Below, piece by piece: positions 21,906 through 33,000 of a stretch of DNA of 64,000 nt. Source of the DNA: Humulus lupulus (lineage: Eukaryota > Streptophyta > Magnoliopsida > Rosales > Cannabaceae); the NCBI RefSeq assembly GCF_963169125.1, contig NC_084794.1, positions 152,716,858 through 152,780,857 of the forward strand. Direction: 5' to 3'. The notes under the pieces are model-generated. The model had not been told where the DNA came from and searched no databases. It saw only the letters and a list, made by a program, of their open reading frames with translations. The stretch's first letter is position 1, and each line of letters starts with the position of its first letter. The position numbers and the translations under genes are program-made.

Positions 21906-22662
21906 TGTACGCCATGATTTTCCCACGGGCTGATTAGCAGGCCGAGCTTCAGACTAATCATGGTTAGTCCATAAACATCCCCCAAACCGGAGCTCCTGTC
22001 TTGAGGTCGTACCCCCCTTAGCTCGAGGAATCCTCAAGGACTTGCCAAGACTGGAGCAAGGAATCGGAAGGCCGAAGGTCGGGTCAAATGCGCAGCTCGT
22101 GGTACGAGCTAGATATGGAGGCTATGACCCCTTGTAAAGTCAACACACGCAAGATAAACGTGCATATATCTGACATCACGTGTCCGATATCTCCCTGACT
22201 TCTCGGACACGCAGCAGGAACGTGCGTGTTCAGACACCCACGGCTGGGTTGGGCCGTGCAGCCCAATATCTCCTTACCTATCGATTTGACCACACTTATG
22301 TGTCAGGTTTAGGAATTAATCATGAATGTCATAGAGTTGATATGACAAATAAGAATGTCACGGGATGACCTCCTTACCAACTTCCAGGTGCCTTCTCCTA
22401 TAAATATGGAGACCCTGGGAGTTGATAAGGGTTGGAAAAAATAGTCCCTAGAAAGATATATACTTTGTAACCAAGTATCCAGAATATATCAATAATATTG
22501 ACTAGTGGAGTAGAAGGATTTAAACCTTTGAACCACTTAAAAACGTGTCTTGAGTCACCTATTTCATTCTCTAAGATCTTATATCTATTACGGTTCTATG
22601 TTTGGCACTAATCCCTTTCTCTCATTCTCTTAATTACCTGTTGCCGAAGAACCGCGTCAACA
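21906..22662 (+). repeat. 5' LTR of E1
   Basis: TGTACGCCATG...GCGTCAACA, 757 bp. It contains a G-box-like CACGTG at about 22177-22182 and a TATA box TATAAATA at about 22399-22406 flanked by CTCC and GGAG inverted arms. Transcription of gag-pol would start about 30 bp downstream of the TATA box. Confidence 0.95.
22399..22406 (+). promoter_or_regulatory. TATA box of E1 5' LTR
   Basis: TATAAATA inside an imperfect inverted repeat (CCAGG..CTCC, TATAAATAT, GGAG..CCTGG). The same arrangement occurs at 32383, 39021 and 44827 in the other Tat LTRs. Confidence 0.75.
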
Positions 22663-23902
22663 GTTTTATTTAGGGATGTTCAACACCCTAATGATGGCCC
22701 ATAACATTGGCCCGGAGCTGAGATGCTTGATCTTCCCCTCCACGCTGACTGGACCTGCCAGGCAGTGGTTCAAGCAAAGTAAAAGACAGTCAATCAGCTC
22801 CTGGAAGACTTTCTCAGCTGACTTCAAAAGGGCGTTCCGCGCCTCCCAGGCCGCCCGAGTCCAAGCCGACTCCCTAGCTAACATGAGACAGCAGCCCGGT
22901 GAGACGCTGAAAGACTACTTGAGCAGATTCGCGAATGTCGCTGCTCGAGCCAGGGACGCAGATGATAGCTCCAAGCTCATGGCCATGAGAATCGGAATCC
23001 TTGTCGGAGGAGACCTGTGGAAGGATATACAGAGGAAGGGAGTCAGCTCGGTTAACGAATTCCTTAACAGAGCCCAAGAATGGATAAACTTGGAAGAAGC
23101 AGAAGTCTCAGCTGTAGGAACCAGCCAGGTTCCCGAGCAGCCCGCTGGAGTAGGGACGGAGGTCGTGGCAGCGACCCTAGGTGTCATACAGAACAGCCAG
23201 CCCGGTGGAGGCAAAAGAAAGGGAAATGGTGAAAACAATCAGCAAGACCAAAAGAAGAATAAGTCTATAGACAAGTTTAAGCCAGTGTTCGTGACACATT
23301 CCGAACTCACCCAGTCCAGGGAAAGTATCTTCCTGGCCAACTCTACTCGGGTCCCCTGGAAGAGGCCGGAGCCATTGAAACACCACAAGGGAAAGAGAGA
23401 CACTTCCAAATTCTGCCGTTTTCATAACGACGTCGGCCACAATACCGACGATTGCAGGCATCTCAAAGATGAGATAGAGACTCTCATCCGAGCAGGCCCC
23501 GTGGCTCAATACTCACGGAACAGGGTCCCAGCGAGTCGGCCTGCTCCAGAAGCCCCAGCCAGTCAGCCCGGGTCTCGGATAGATCAGGACGTCCCTCCTC
23601 CCGTGGTCGGAGGAGAGATATCCACCATCTCTGGAGGTCCGCACATGGCTGGCACGAGCAGAGGCACCCAGAAGAGATACGTGAATGAACTAAAGGCTCA
23701 CAACAGAGTGGAGTTTGTCCCGGAGCAGCGTCAGTCAAAACAACAACGATTAGAGAAGCAACCGATCACTTTTACGGAGGAAGACGCAGGCCATGTCCAA
23801 TTCCCCCATAATGATCCCTTGGTTATAGCAGTCCAGCTCGCCAACCGGAAAGTAAGGAGAGTGTTGGTAGACAATGGAAGCTCGGTGAACCTCCTATTCT
23901 GA
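22663..23902 (+). pseudogene. E1 gag (5'-truncated) with protease start
   Basis: The open frame begins directly at the LTR edge in the middle of the retrotransposon gag domain ([46 protein letters not shown]), so the leader, primer-binding site and gag N-terminus are missing. A CCHC-like zinc knuckle [14 protein letters not shown] lies near 23414-23455. The frame runs into the aspartic protease with the catalytic motif [12 protein letters not shown] (about 23864-23899), the DNG variant usual in Tat elements, and stops at a TGA (23900-23902) where relatives continue. Gag would form the particle; this copy could make only a fragment and has no start context. Confidence 0.92.
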
Positions 23903-25228
23903 TCCACCTTAGAAAAGATGGGTTTGATCGTTGCTGAGCTAAAGGCGACCTCCATGATGCTGTATGGTTTTTCGGGAGAAGGATCGGCAGTGATAGGGAC
24001 GATCGAGCTGGTGATCACCCTAGGAGAAGAGTCTCGGACAGTCTCCAAACTACTCGAGTTCGTGGTCATTGACTGCTCCGCTGCCTACAATGCCATTTTG
24101 GGCCGACCCACGCTCATAGCCTTTGAGGCCATCACTTCCATCCGACACCTCGCCATGAAGTTCCCCACCTCGACGGGAATCTGCACGATCCAGGGGGATC
24201 AGCTCGCTGCCAGGGAATGCTACAGCATTTCCATGAAGGGAAAATCTAAACCCGGGCAGCTGGCTATGGCCATTCTGAGTGAAGAGGAATCCCAGGAACC
24301 CTTGGCGGCTCCTGAGATTGAAAAACCTCAAAACGCCAAAGGGGAAATTGTCACCTTGAGTGAGGACATTGACCCCCGGGTAGGCGAAGACAGATCCGAG
24401 CTCCAGGCCATTGAGGAGCTCGAAGAAGTAAACATTGATAAACAAAATCCATCACGGACGGTCAAGCTCGGAAAAAACCTCTGTAGCAAGAGAAAGGCGG
24501 AGCTGACTACGTTTCTGCAGAATAACTTGGACGTATTCGCATGGTCGCACGAGGACATGGTAGGGATCAGCCCGAGCGTCATCATGCACACACTCCACCT
24601 GGATAAAAGCGTTCCTGCCAAGTCACAGAAGCAAAGATGTTTAGGAACAACCCGAGCTGAAGCCCTAGAAGAAGAAGTGACCTGACTCAAAAAATGTGGC
24701 TTTATCCGTGAAGCCAAGTTTCCAATTTGGGTCGCCAACCCCGTGCTAGTTCCAAAGCCCAACGGAAAGTGGCGAACCTGCATTGACTTCTCCGACCTGA
24801 ATAAAGCCTGCCCCAAGGATTGTTTTCCATTACCAAGGATCGATCAGCTGGTGGATGTCACGGCGGGGCACGAGCTCATGTCCTTTATGGATGTGTACTC
24901 GGGCTACAATCAGATCGCGATGAATTCGGCGGACCAAGAACACACCAGCTTCATGACCCCGACTAATGTCTATTGCTACAAGGTCATGCCTTTCGATCTT
25001 AAGAACGCCAGAGCTACCTACCAAAGATTAGTAAACAGAATGTTCGCAGACCAGATCAGGAAAAACATGGAAGTGTACGTTGATGACATGCTAGTCAAGT
25101 CAAAGACTGTCGACAACCATGTTTCCGACCTGGAAGAATGTTTTAAAATATTACGAGAATACGGCAGAGGCTCAATCCCCAGAAATGCACTTTTGGAGTC
25201 GCGTCAGGAAAATTCCTGGGGTTTATAG
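23903..25228 (+). pseudogene. E1 pol: rest of protease and reverse transcriptase
   Basis: After the TGA the same frame gives the second half of the protease (FVVIDCSAAYNAILGRPTL), a connector, then the RT: VLVPKPNGKWRTCIDFSDLN, DVYSGYNQIAM and the catalytic YVDDMLVKSK at about 25076-25105. A TGA at 24683-24685 interrupts the RT entry (T, stop, LKKCGFIREAKFP; CGA to TGA fits). Near 25164 one base is missing relative to the expected YGMRLNPQKC, shifting the frame to a stop at 25226-25228. The enzyme would copy element RNA into DNA. Confidence 0.92.
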
Positions 25229-26745
25229 TCAATACACGAGGAATCGAGGCAAACCCCGACAAGATCAGGTCACTGCTCGAGCTTCCTTCGCCTAGGTCGC
25301 GAAAATATGTCCAGGGCTTGACAGGGAGAGTGGCCGCACTGAACCGGTTTATTTCCAAGTCAACCGATAAGTGTTTGCCCTTCTACAACCTGCTCCGAGG
25401 AAACAAGAAGTTTGAATGGACAGTAGAGTGCGAAAGTGCATTCCTCGACCTGAAGGCGCATCTGGCTGAACCACCCGTATTATCCAAGCCTAAGGCAGGC
25501 GAGCCTCTTTTTCTCTACCTAGCTGTCACTGAGGATGCAGCTAGCGCCGTACTGGTACGAGAAGAGGACCAAGCTCAGAAGCCAGTCTACTACATCAGCA
25601 AGAGACTTCTCGGGGCAGAATCACGATACCCACTGATGGAAAAATTGGCGTTTTGCCTAATCACGGCCTCGCGAAAGCTCAGGCCGTACTTCCAATCTCA
25701 CTCGGTACACGTAATTACCGATCAACCTCTAAGGCAGGTTTTGCAAAAGCCTGAAGCATCGGGACGTTTGTTAAAGTGGGCGGTCGAACTCAGTCAGTTC
25801 GAGATTTTCTATACTCCACGAACTGCCATAAAAAGTTAGACCTTGGCCGACTTTGTGGCAGAGTGCACGGGATTCTAGGAGGATCCATAAGAAGGCACTC
25901 CCCAGATCGCCTCGCCCCATTCGCTGTGGAGGATCTTTGTGGATGGCTCATCCAACGAGAACGGCTTCGGGGCCGGAATCATTCTGATATCCCCCGAGGG
26001 ACATAGATTCCACTCGGCGCTAAGGTTCGGGTTCAAGGCGTCTAACAACGAGGCAGAGTACGAAGCTTTGTTGGCTGGGCTGAGGGTAGCCAATGAGTTA
26101 AAGGAGAGCTCCGTCCAGTGCTTTAGTGACTCCCAGCTCATGGTAAACCAGGTTGTGGGCGAATATCAGGCGCGGGGACCCAAGATGGCCGCCTATTTGG
26201 CGAAGGTAAAATCCGAGCTATCCGCATTTGAGCGAGGATCAATCGAACAGATACCTCGAGAACAGAACACCAATGCAGATGCTCTTGCCAAGCTCGCCAC
26301 CTCGGGAGAGACAGAGACCCTGGGGTTGGTGCCAATAGAATTCTTGGAAAAACCAAGTATAGAAGGATATCGGGCAGAGGTCGAGATGATCGACGCCAGG
26401 CCAACCTGGATGACCCCCATTCTTGAATATCTCGTTGAGGGCAAGCTGCCTGAGGGACGTAACGACGCGCGGCGAGTCCTATATCAAGCTCCCAGATATA
26501 CGATAGTCGATGGAGTGTTGTACCGACGTGGGCACTCCTTACCTCTCCTTCGGTGCGTTCTTCCAAGTGAAGCGAAGGCCATCCTGCAGGAAATTCACGA
26601 AGGATTCTGCGGAGACCACACTGGGGGGCAAAGCTTGGCCTTAAAGGTTCTCAGGCAAGGTTATTATTGGCCGACTCTGTCCAAAGACTCGATCTCATAT
26701 GTGAAAAAGTGCGACAAGTGCCAGCGATTCGCTGCAGTTGCCTGA
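25229..26745 (+). pseudogene. E1 pol: RNase H, second (archaeal-type) RNase H and integrase zinc domain
   Basis: The RT thumb and RNase H continue as TGRVAALNRFISKSTDKCLP, LFLYLAVTEDAASAVLVREE and HVITDQPLRQVLQKPEASGR to about 25835. The linker carries stops at 25837-25839, 25876-25878 and 25888-25890. A second RNase H then reads IFVDGSSNENGFGAGIILIS and ASNNEAEYEALLAGLRVANE through EQNTNADALAKLA (about 25933-26300), the Tat-specific extra domain. The integrase H2C2 zinc domain HEGFCGDHTGG...CDKCQRFA ends at a TGA at 26743-26745. Losing the stops would need only C for T at each position. Confidence 0.93.
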
Positions 26746-27642
26746 GTTCCTCCAGTCGAGCTGAAAATGATCTCGGCCCCTTGGCCGTTCGCCGTTTGGG
26801 GGATAGACTTAGCAGGCGCCCTGCCTACCGGAAAGGGCGGGGTCCGTTACGCCGTGGTCGCCATCGACTACTTCACTAAGTGGGCCGAGGCAGAGCCGTT
26901 GGCAATGATCACGTCTAAAAAGGTGCTTGACTTCGTGATTAAAAGCATCATCTGTCGATTCGGCCTGCCCAAGAAGATCGTCTCTGATAACGGCACCCAG
27001 TTTGACAGGGACCTGTTCACCGAGTTTTGTGAAAGGCACAGAATTGTGAAAAGCTTCTCCTCTGTGGCCTATCCTCAGGCGAACGGCCAGGTCGAGGCTG
27101 TCAACAAGACTCTAAAGGCGAGCCTCAAAAAAAGATTAGATGAAGTGAAGGGGGTCTGGTCGGAACAGCTCCCCCAGGTCCTATGGGCATACCGGACCTC
27201 GCATCGGACTCCTACGGGTCATACTCCTTTCTCCCTAACCTTCGGGAGTGAAGCAGTCCTCCCCGTGGAGGTTAAGGTTCTGTCGCATAGAGTCCAGTCC
27301 TACGACCAAGGTCGAAACCATGAGCTCCTATGCCATTCCCTAGACCTAGTTGATGAAAGGCGAGAGAATTCGCAACTCCAGCTCGCCCATTATCAGTAGA
27401 AGATCACTCGCTACTTTAACACCAAAGTCAGAAAATGCGCCTTTAGCGTTGGCGACTTGGTCCGAAGGAGAGTTTTCCTGGCCGGGAAAGATCCCAAAGA
27501 TGGAGTCTTGGGACCGAATTGGGAAGGACCCTACCAGGTCATCGAAGTCATCAGGGAGGGAACTTATAAGTTAGCTCGACTTGATGGAGGGGCCGTCCCA
27601 CGGACTTGGAACGCCATCCACTTAAAGAAATATTATCAATGA
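26746..27642 (+). pseudogene. E1 pol: integrase core and C-terminal domain
   Basis: The integrase catalytic core shows all three acidic residues: FAVWGIDLAGALP (Asp), SDNGTQFDRDLFTEFC (Asp) and NGQVEAVNKTLKA (Glu). The C-terminal domain reads GVLGPNWEGPYQVIEVIREG and TWNAIHLKKYYQ, with the natural end at 27640-27642. A TAG at 27397-27399 (CAG in relatives; AHYQ, stop, KITRYF) interrupts it. Integrase would insert the cDNA and make the 5-bp TSD. Confidence 0.94.
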
Positions 27643-27744
27643 TCCACTTGTAAGGCCTGGAAGGCCACTTTTTATGTATTAATAAAAATCAGCTTTTTAC
27701 GCATATTTGCAAGTGTAATCTTAAAGTAACCACGAAAGACCCTT

Positions 27745-27768
27745 TCCCAGTTACTTGGGGGGCATATG
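27745..27768 (+). other. Internal polypurine-tract-like motif in E1
   Basis: TTACTTGGGGGGCATATGG sits about 105 bp after the pol stop and resembles the true polypurine tract before the 3' LTR (AGCTTGGGGGGCAGA). E2 has the same motif at about 39916-39934. Confidence 0.55.
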
Positions 27769-27771
27769 GTA

Positions 27772-28115
27772 CCTGGATATAACCAGGTCTCCTTAACGAC
27801 TTAGATGTTGATCCTTATCTATGGATCGTTGCTCTTCTTAAAGAGCTAGAGATATGGATAAGGGTTAACGCTAACTAAGTCCTATCCTGGTTTTAACTGG
27901 GTCATAAAACTTAGAAGTTGATTTAAATCTATTTCTCGTTGTTCTTCTTAAAGAGCTTGAGATATGGATAAAAGTTAACACGAACTAAGTTTTCTAAATA
28001 AGTTCCTGGTTTTAACCGGGTCATAAAACTTAGAAGTTGATGTAAATCTATTTATCGTTGTTCTTTTTAAAGAGCTCGAAATATAGATAACGGTTAACAC
28101 ATGACTAAGTTTATC
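27772..28115 (+). repeat. Tandem repeat, about 119 bp, three copies, in the E1 pol-antisense spacer
   Basis: Units start at about 27772, 27886 and 28005, each with CCTGG-TTTTAACC-GGG-type inverted arms, then CATAAAACTTAGAAGTTGAT and TTCTTCTTAAAGAGCTTGAG. Similar units fill the same place in E2. Tat elements are known for hypervariable tandem repeats in this region. Confidence 0.82.
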
Positions 28116-28308
28116 AAAAAGATATATATATATATTGTAGCCAAAAGCATAAAAAAAAACGTAAGTTAAAGGCGTCAAGGCAAATTGTCTCGAGGTGAAA
28201 ACACCTCATGCAAAGGTTACATACAAAAAACTTAAAAATATTCAAAGGCAAAAAAGAAAAAGCGCCCTAGGCTCCGTCAGTTGGCCCTTTGGAGGTCGCT
28301 GTTTCACC

Positions 28309-30887
28309 CTACTCCGCTGCGCCAGAGGCTTCCCCAGTTTCCGAAGGCGGCGCCTCTTTCTCAAGGCGAGCTTGAAACTTCACCAGCAAGCTCGCCCAAA
28401 GGCTCGGTGACATGAAGGAGAAGTCAGCCTCCGGGTTGAAAGCCCAGCAGTGATAGAACAGATCCTGCATGGACTGCTTCGATGTGGTCCGTTTGGCCTC
28501 CAGGGCAACCTGGGAGGCTTGGATCTCAGTCTTCGCAGCCTCGAGGTCTTTCCGCGAGGTGGCAAGGGAGGTCTCGAGCTCTTGGACCTTCAAGCGGGTC
28601 TTCTCCAACTCGGCCTTCGAGGTCACCAAGGCATCTTTAGTCACCTTGGCCTCCTGAAGGGTGGCCTGGTGCTCGGTCCTCATATCCTCGAGCTGAGTTT
28701 TGGCCCTGGTGATGCTCCGGTGAAGAGCGACGACGCCCTGCGGGAAATGAAAGATAAATTGCCTTAGAGGAAAAGTAGGGCAAAGTATAATGGTAAAAGC
28801 CTAAGACAAAGAAAAAAGGAGGGGGCAGCTTACCGTTAAAGTCATGCTCATTGAAGACTCCATTACATCAACCGGGCTCATTGTCTCAATAGCCCGGAGC
28901 TCCTTCTCAGTGAACTTATAGATATGGTCAACGGCGTAGTTCGCTGATTCGTACACCGTTCCCCGGAAGGCCTCGGGGATCTTCTCCAGGTTCTGAGGGT
29001 TGACTGGGATGCGCACATCGGAGGCCACCGCAGCCGGAGCCCCGAGCTCCGTCCCTGCGTTCTGGGTGACGGTTGGAGTTCGCTGAGGTGGTGGAGGCAT
29101 TTGGCCTGCTCCGGCAGCAGGAAGAATCGCTCCCGCGTCCTGGGCTGACGGGGTTTTCTCCTTCTCCTTTGCCGGGGACTTGGTGGAGGTCCAGCAGTGC
29201 TCCTGGACCCCCGGAGCCTTTTTAGTCTTGGCCCGGCTGAGGGGTTTCCCCCGAAGACTGCGCCTCGCAAGCTCCCCTCGGGCTGAGACATCTCTTCTGT
29301 CAAACAAAAAACATGGTTATTACAAGTTAACAATCATACAGAGATAAAGAAAAAAGGTTAAAGCTAAAAAATATACGAATACTAAGGGAGCCCTACCCCC
29401 CGAGCTGGAAGAACCTAAGATGATTATTTCCCGAACTGGCGCAGGTTCTGGCTCCGGGTCCGATTCGGGGCTAGATTCTCCTACGTACTGCCTAAGCCCC
29501 GGAGCATAGATACCCCTCTGGAGTGATGGCCATGTGCGTAGGTTTGTCCCATACTCCTGGAAAAGGACCGACCTAAAGGATAAGGTGTTATCTACTACTA
29601 CGGTACCCCTAGGCCGGCTCTTTTGGTGGTCCAGCACGAGCCGGTCGACACAATGGAGCAGGAGCGTGTTCAGGTCCGGATCGCTCCTGTGACGATGGAC
29701 GAGCTGCCTAGGATTGAACCTAGCTAGCCGGGGGTCTACAGCAGCCCTATCTAGACTCCTAAACGAGTAAGGGTTACCTTGGCCAAAAGGACCAGCGGCT
29801 GCTCCGGATTGGATCCTCTCCTCGCCCATCCTTTGGGCGACCTCCAAGGTCCTATTCCTGTTCCTCACGACCGGAACTTCATCGCCCTCGTCCTCCTCAC
29901 CTTCATCTTCCGCGACCTCCTCCACGTTGATAGGTCTAATGTCGCGAGCTGGGGGCAGCCCCCTGGGCCTCTTTAGGTTCAGGGTTTGATTCGGAAAAAT
30001 CAACTTGCAAGCCACCATCATCTCGTCCGTCACGAGCACGCGATAATCCTTCTCACTGGGAGGTAAGCCCGCCAGTGTTTCATACTGTGCCCCGAGGGTC
30101 ACAGATTTCTCTGTCCTCGCGAAGATGGCTGCGTAATGAGTTTAAGTCAGAAAGGGGTACAAGAGGAGCTAAAGTGATATTTAAACACACGAGCTAGGGT
30201 CAGAGAGCACTTACGAGGACGATTGAAGTAGTGGTGCTTGCAGTTCCGGAACCCAGTTGACATGAAGAACTGGTCCTTGAAATCATTGGGGTGGTTGGGC
30301 AGCTCGATGACCGCCGCCGTGTTGGGAAAATGGGTTAAATAGTAAAACCCGTCGCCTCGTCCCCGCTGGTCCGGGCTGGATTTGAGGCAAAAGAAATATA
30401 AAATATCCGCAGGAGTGGGGACCTTCCACTCTTGCTTCTGGAACAAGTACCTCAACCCTGCCAGCAGACGGTAGGAGTTGGGGGGGAGCTGAGATGGGGC
30501 CAACCCCACGTAGTTCAGGAAATCAGCAAAATACTGATCCAGGGGAAGGAAGGCCCCTGCCTTAAAGTGTTCACCACTCCAGGCTGCGAACGATTCGTCG
30601 AGCGGCGCGCAACTCCGCTCGCCATCCGAGGCAGGTCGGGCAATAACGGAGGCTTTCCCCAGCGCGATGTTGTGAGTGAGGAAGAGTTTGTTAATCTTCG
30701 TCTGATCGGTTATCTTTGAGACAATTCTCTCTACCTCAAAGAATGCGTCAGGGGCCACCTCGACCTCCTTCTCCACTGCTGGCCCGAAACAGGGGATCGG
30801 GGAGCTAGGCATCACCGCCTTTCCTTTCTCCTGCTGCGAGGCCGAGCTTCCAACGTTCTTCTGGGGGAGATTCCTTTTTGGAGCCAT
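28309..30887 (-). CDS. E1 antisense four-exon gene (plant gypsy-type transposon ORF), one frameshift
   Basis: Predicted exons on -: 30887-30215, 30128-29397, 29296-28834 and 28737-28309, all with GT-AG borders. Exon 1 (MAPKRNLPQKNV) carries AGAFLPLDQYFADFLNYVGL and SYRLLAGLRYLFQKQEWKVP, matching the 'putative gypsy-type transposon' domain found in plant retroelements. Exon 2 starts SVTLGAQYETLAGLPPSEKD and has an acidic EEDEGDEVP patch. Exon 3 is basic and proline-rich, then VRIPVNPQNLEKIPEAFRGT. Exon 4 is a coiled coil (LHRSITRAKTQLEDMRTEHQ onward) with a FYHCWAFNPEADFSFM tail. Exons 1, 2 and 4 are open; exon 3 appears frameshifted near 29205 relative to E2. A minus-strand TATA box (31622-31615) and probable 5' UTR intron precede it. 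Function unknown; extra antisense ORFs are known in Tat elements such as Grande. Confidence 0.82.
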
Positions 30888-31870
30888 CTGGTCGCCTAAC
30901 GAACAAAAGAAAACACTTTAGAAAAGGCGACCCAAGCAGGAGGAAGAAGCAATTATTACTTGCACGAGCTGAGGTAAGCCCAGCCCGTGGAGAGTGGAGC
31001 CACGCGGTTCAGTGAACACGCGCTCATAGTCCCAAAAGATCCCCGATTACTCGGAATTCGTGTGTCAGGAGGTTCAGAATAGAATTTTCCTTGGGGGGAA
31101 AGTTTCAGTAGGTAGAAAATTGCAAAACCGCTTGTGAGGCGTGTTCCCTAAGCTACCCGGTTTTGCACCCAAAAATTCCCAAAACTCCTACCCAGAAATT
31201 TTCCCAGGAAAGGCATCCTGAAACCCATATTCTAAAGCGATTTCCTACAACAAATATACCCTAACCTAAAAAGGCTGTCACCCTCCATATCCACAAAACC
31301 CAGAAAATCCTTGCATGCGGCTACAATAATTTTTTTTACCTAAGCTACAGTAGCATGTTTTCAAAGCACACAGGGTCAGGAAACTTACAGTGTATGGCTG
31401 GGAGGTAGACGAGAGTGTTGCGTTGGTAGGAGCTTCGTCGGTGTAGTAGCTTCCAATGCTTCGGAGAAATCCGTACGCCTAAGCTTCTTGAATGATGAAA
31501 ATGGCAGCAACAGAGTCGAGGGTTTCGTTCTTCAGGAATATGGAGAGGAAAGAGGAAAAGAGGTTTAGAAAATTTCGAATGAAAGGGTGGCCCATGCGTA
31601 GGGTGGCCACCCCCTTTTTATATGCGTGACGGATCACGTGTAGAAGGCTCTTGGATGGCCCTGATGAGGGATCCGAGGCCCTCCACTCGAAATACGAAAC
31701 GACGGCTGGGCATAGGCTAGGCCATTAAATGCGGTTCTAGTAAGACGTACCGTCATCACCCACGATGTTCCACGTATCAGGCGCCTGCATAAAGAGTGGA
31801 ATGCGAAGAGTTTGTGGGGAAGTCTAAAAGCCCCTACTGTGGTCTTATATGCGACATCATATACCACGAG
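30888..31870 (-). promoter_or_regulatory. 5' flank of the E1 antisense gene
   Basis: About 1 kb without coding sequence between the antisense ATG and the 3' LTR. Just upstream of the ATG the minus strand reads TTCTTTTGTTCGTTAG, a probable splice acceptor identical in E2. The minus-strand TATAAAAA at 31622-31615 lies beside a GGGTGGCC block also kept in E2 (TATATATAA at 44064-44056). I infer a TATA promoter with a leader intron, pointing away from the 3' LTR. Confidence 0.6.
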
Positions 31871-31889
31871 CAGGAGCTTGGGGGGCAGA
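31871..31889 (+). other. Polypurine tract of E1
   Basis: CAGGAGCTTGGGGGGCAGA directly before the 3' LTR TGTACGCC; primer site for plus-strand DNA synthesis. Confidence 0.85.
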
Positions 31890-32646
31890 TGTACGCCCTG
31901 ATTTTCCCACGGGCTGATTAGCAGGTCGAGCTTCGGACTAATCATGGTTAGTCCATAAACATCCCCCAAACCGGAGCTCCTGTCTTGAGGTCGTACCCCC
32001 CTTAGCTCGAGGAATCCTCAAGGACTCGCCAAGACTGGAGCAAGGAATCGGAAGGTCGAAGGTCGGGTCAAATGCGCAGCTCGTGGTACGAGCTAGATAT
32101 GGAGGCTATGACCCCTTGTAAAGTCAACACGCGCAAGATAAACGTGCATATATCTGACATCACGTGTCCGATATCTCCCTGACTTCTCGGACACGCAGCA
32201 GGAACGTGCGTGTTCAGACACCCACGGCTGGGTTGGGCCGTGCGGCCCAATATCTCCTTACCTATCGATTTGACCACACTTATGTGTCAGGTTTGGGAAT
32301 TAATCATGAATGTCACAGAGTTGATATGACAAATAAGAAGGTCACGGGATGACCTCCTTACCAACTTCCAGGTGCCTTCTCCTATAAATATGGAGACCCT
32401 GGGAGTTGATAAGAGTTGGAAAAAATAGTCTCTGGAAAGATATATACTTTGTAACCAAGTATCCAGAATATATCAATAATATTGACTAGTGGAGTAGAAG
32501 GATTTTAACCTTTGAACCACTTAAAAGCGTGTCTTGAGTCACCTATTTCATTCTCTAAGATCTTATATCTGTTACGGTTCTACGTTTGGCACTAATCCCT
32601 TTCTCTCCTTCTTTTAATTACCTGTTGCCGAAGAACCGCGTCAACA
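31890..32646 (+). repeat. 3' LTR of E1
   Basis: 757 bp, TGTACGCCCTG...GCGTCAACA, same length as the 5' LTR and about 97.5% identical by eye. TATAAATA at about 32383-32390. Followed by the TSD AATTT. Confidence 0.95.
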
Positions 32647-33000
32647 AATTTATTTTTGTTTAAGTTTATGTTTGTTCTAATTTTTTAATTTGGCAGTGAA
32701 AACAAAATATTATATATTATATGTTTAATATAATATTAAGTTTAAATTTAATTAAATTTTATTTAAATTATTAAATATATAGTTTTATTATTTTTAAATA
32801 ATTATCATTGTAAAATATCTAAAAAAATATCCTATTTTAATTAATTTATTTAATTTTATTTAAGTTTAAGTCATGTTTACAATCTACAATTAAATATAAT
32901 AATATTCAGTTAAATATAAGAATATTTTGTTAAAATTAACAGGAAAACATAAAAAAAACTTTTATATAGAAGAGATATAAGCACCCTTAATTATATTAGG
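32647..33000. repeat. AT-rich repeat R1, right part
   Basis: Continues R1 after E1 and matches R2 at 45720-46005 (TTATATATTATATGTTTAAT, AATAATTATCATTGTAAAAT, AAGTCATGTTTACA). The right edge near 33000 is approximate because R2 is cut by E3 before it. Confidence 0.7.

Larger units (their letters stand above)
21906..32646 (+). mobile_element. E1: Tat-lineage Ty3/gypsy retrotransposon with antisense gene (TSD AATTT)
   Basis: A 10.7-kb element with two 757-bp LTRs and AATTT at 21901-21905 and 32647-32651. Order: 5' LTR, truncated gag, protease, RT, RNase H, a second archaeal-type RNase H, integrase, tandem-repeat spacer, antisense four-exon gene, polypurine tract, 3' LTR. The second RNase H between RNase H and integrase is the hallmark of the Tat lineage. 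I count about 19 differences between the LTRs (about 2.5%), pointing to insertion of the order of a million years ago at commonly used plant rates. The element lacks a leader, a primer-binding site and the start of gag, and gag-pol carries seven stops and a frameshift. Confidence 0.95.

Noticed and set aside
22084..22368. Open frames repeated at 32068-32352
   Set aside because: They are the same LTR read twice; the duplication is the LTR pair of E1, not a gene family.
23861..23899. DNG in the E1 protease as a catalytic mutation
   Set aside because: VDNGSS in place of VDTGSS is usual in Tat-lineage proteases, so it is not a defect.
28195..30887. Host gene of unknown function on the minus strand
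   Set aside because: The same gene with the same exons lies at the same place in E2 and, diverged, in E3, always between pol and the 3' LTR, so it belongs to the retrotransposon.
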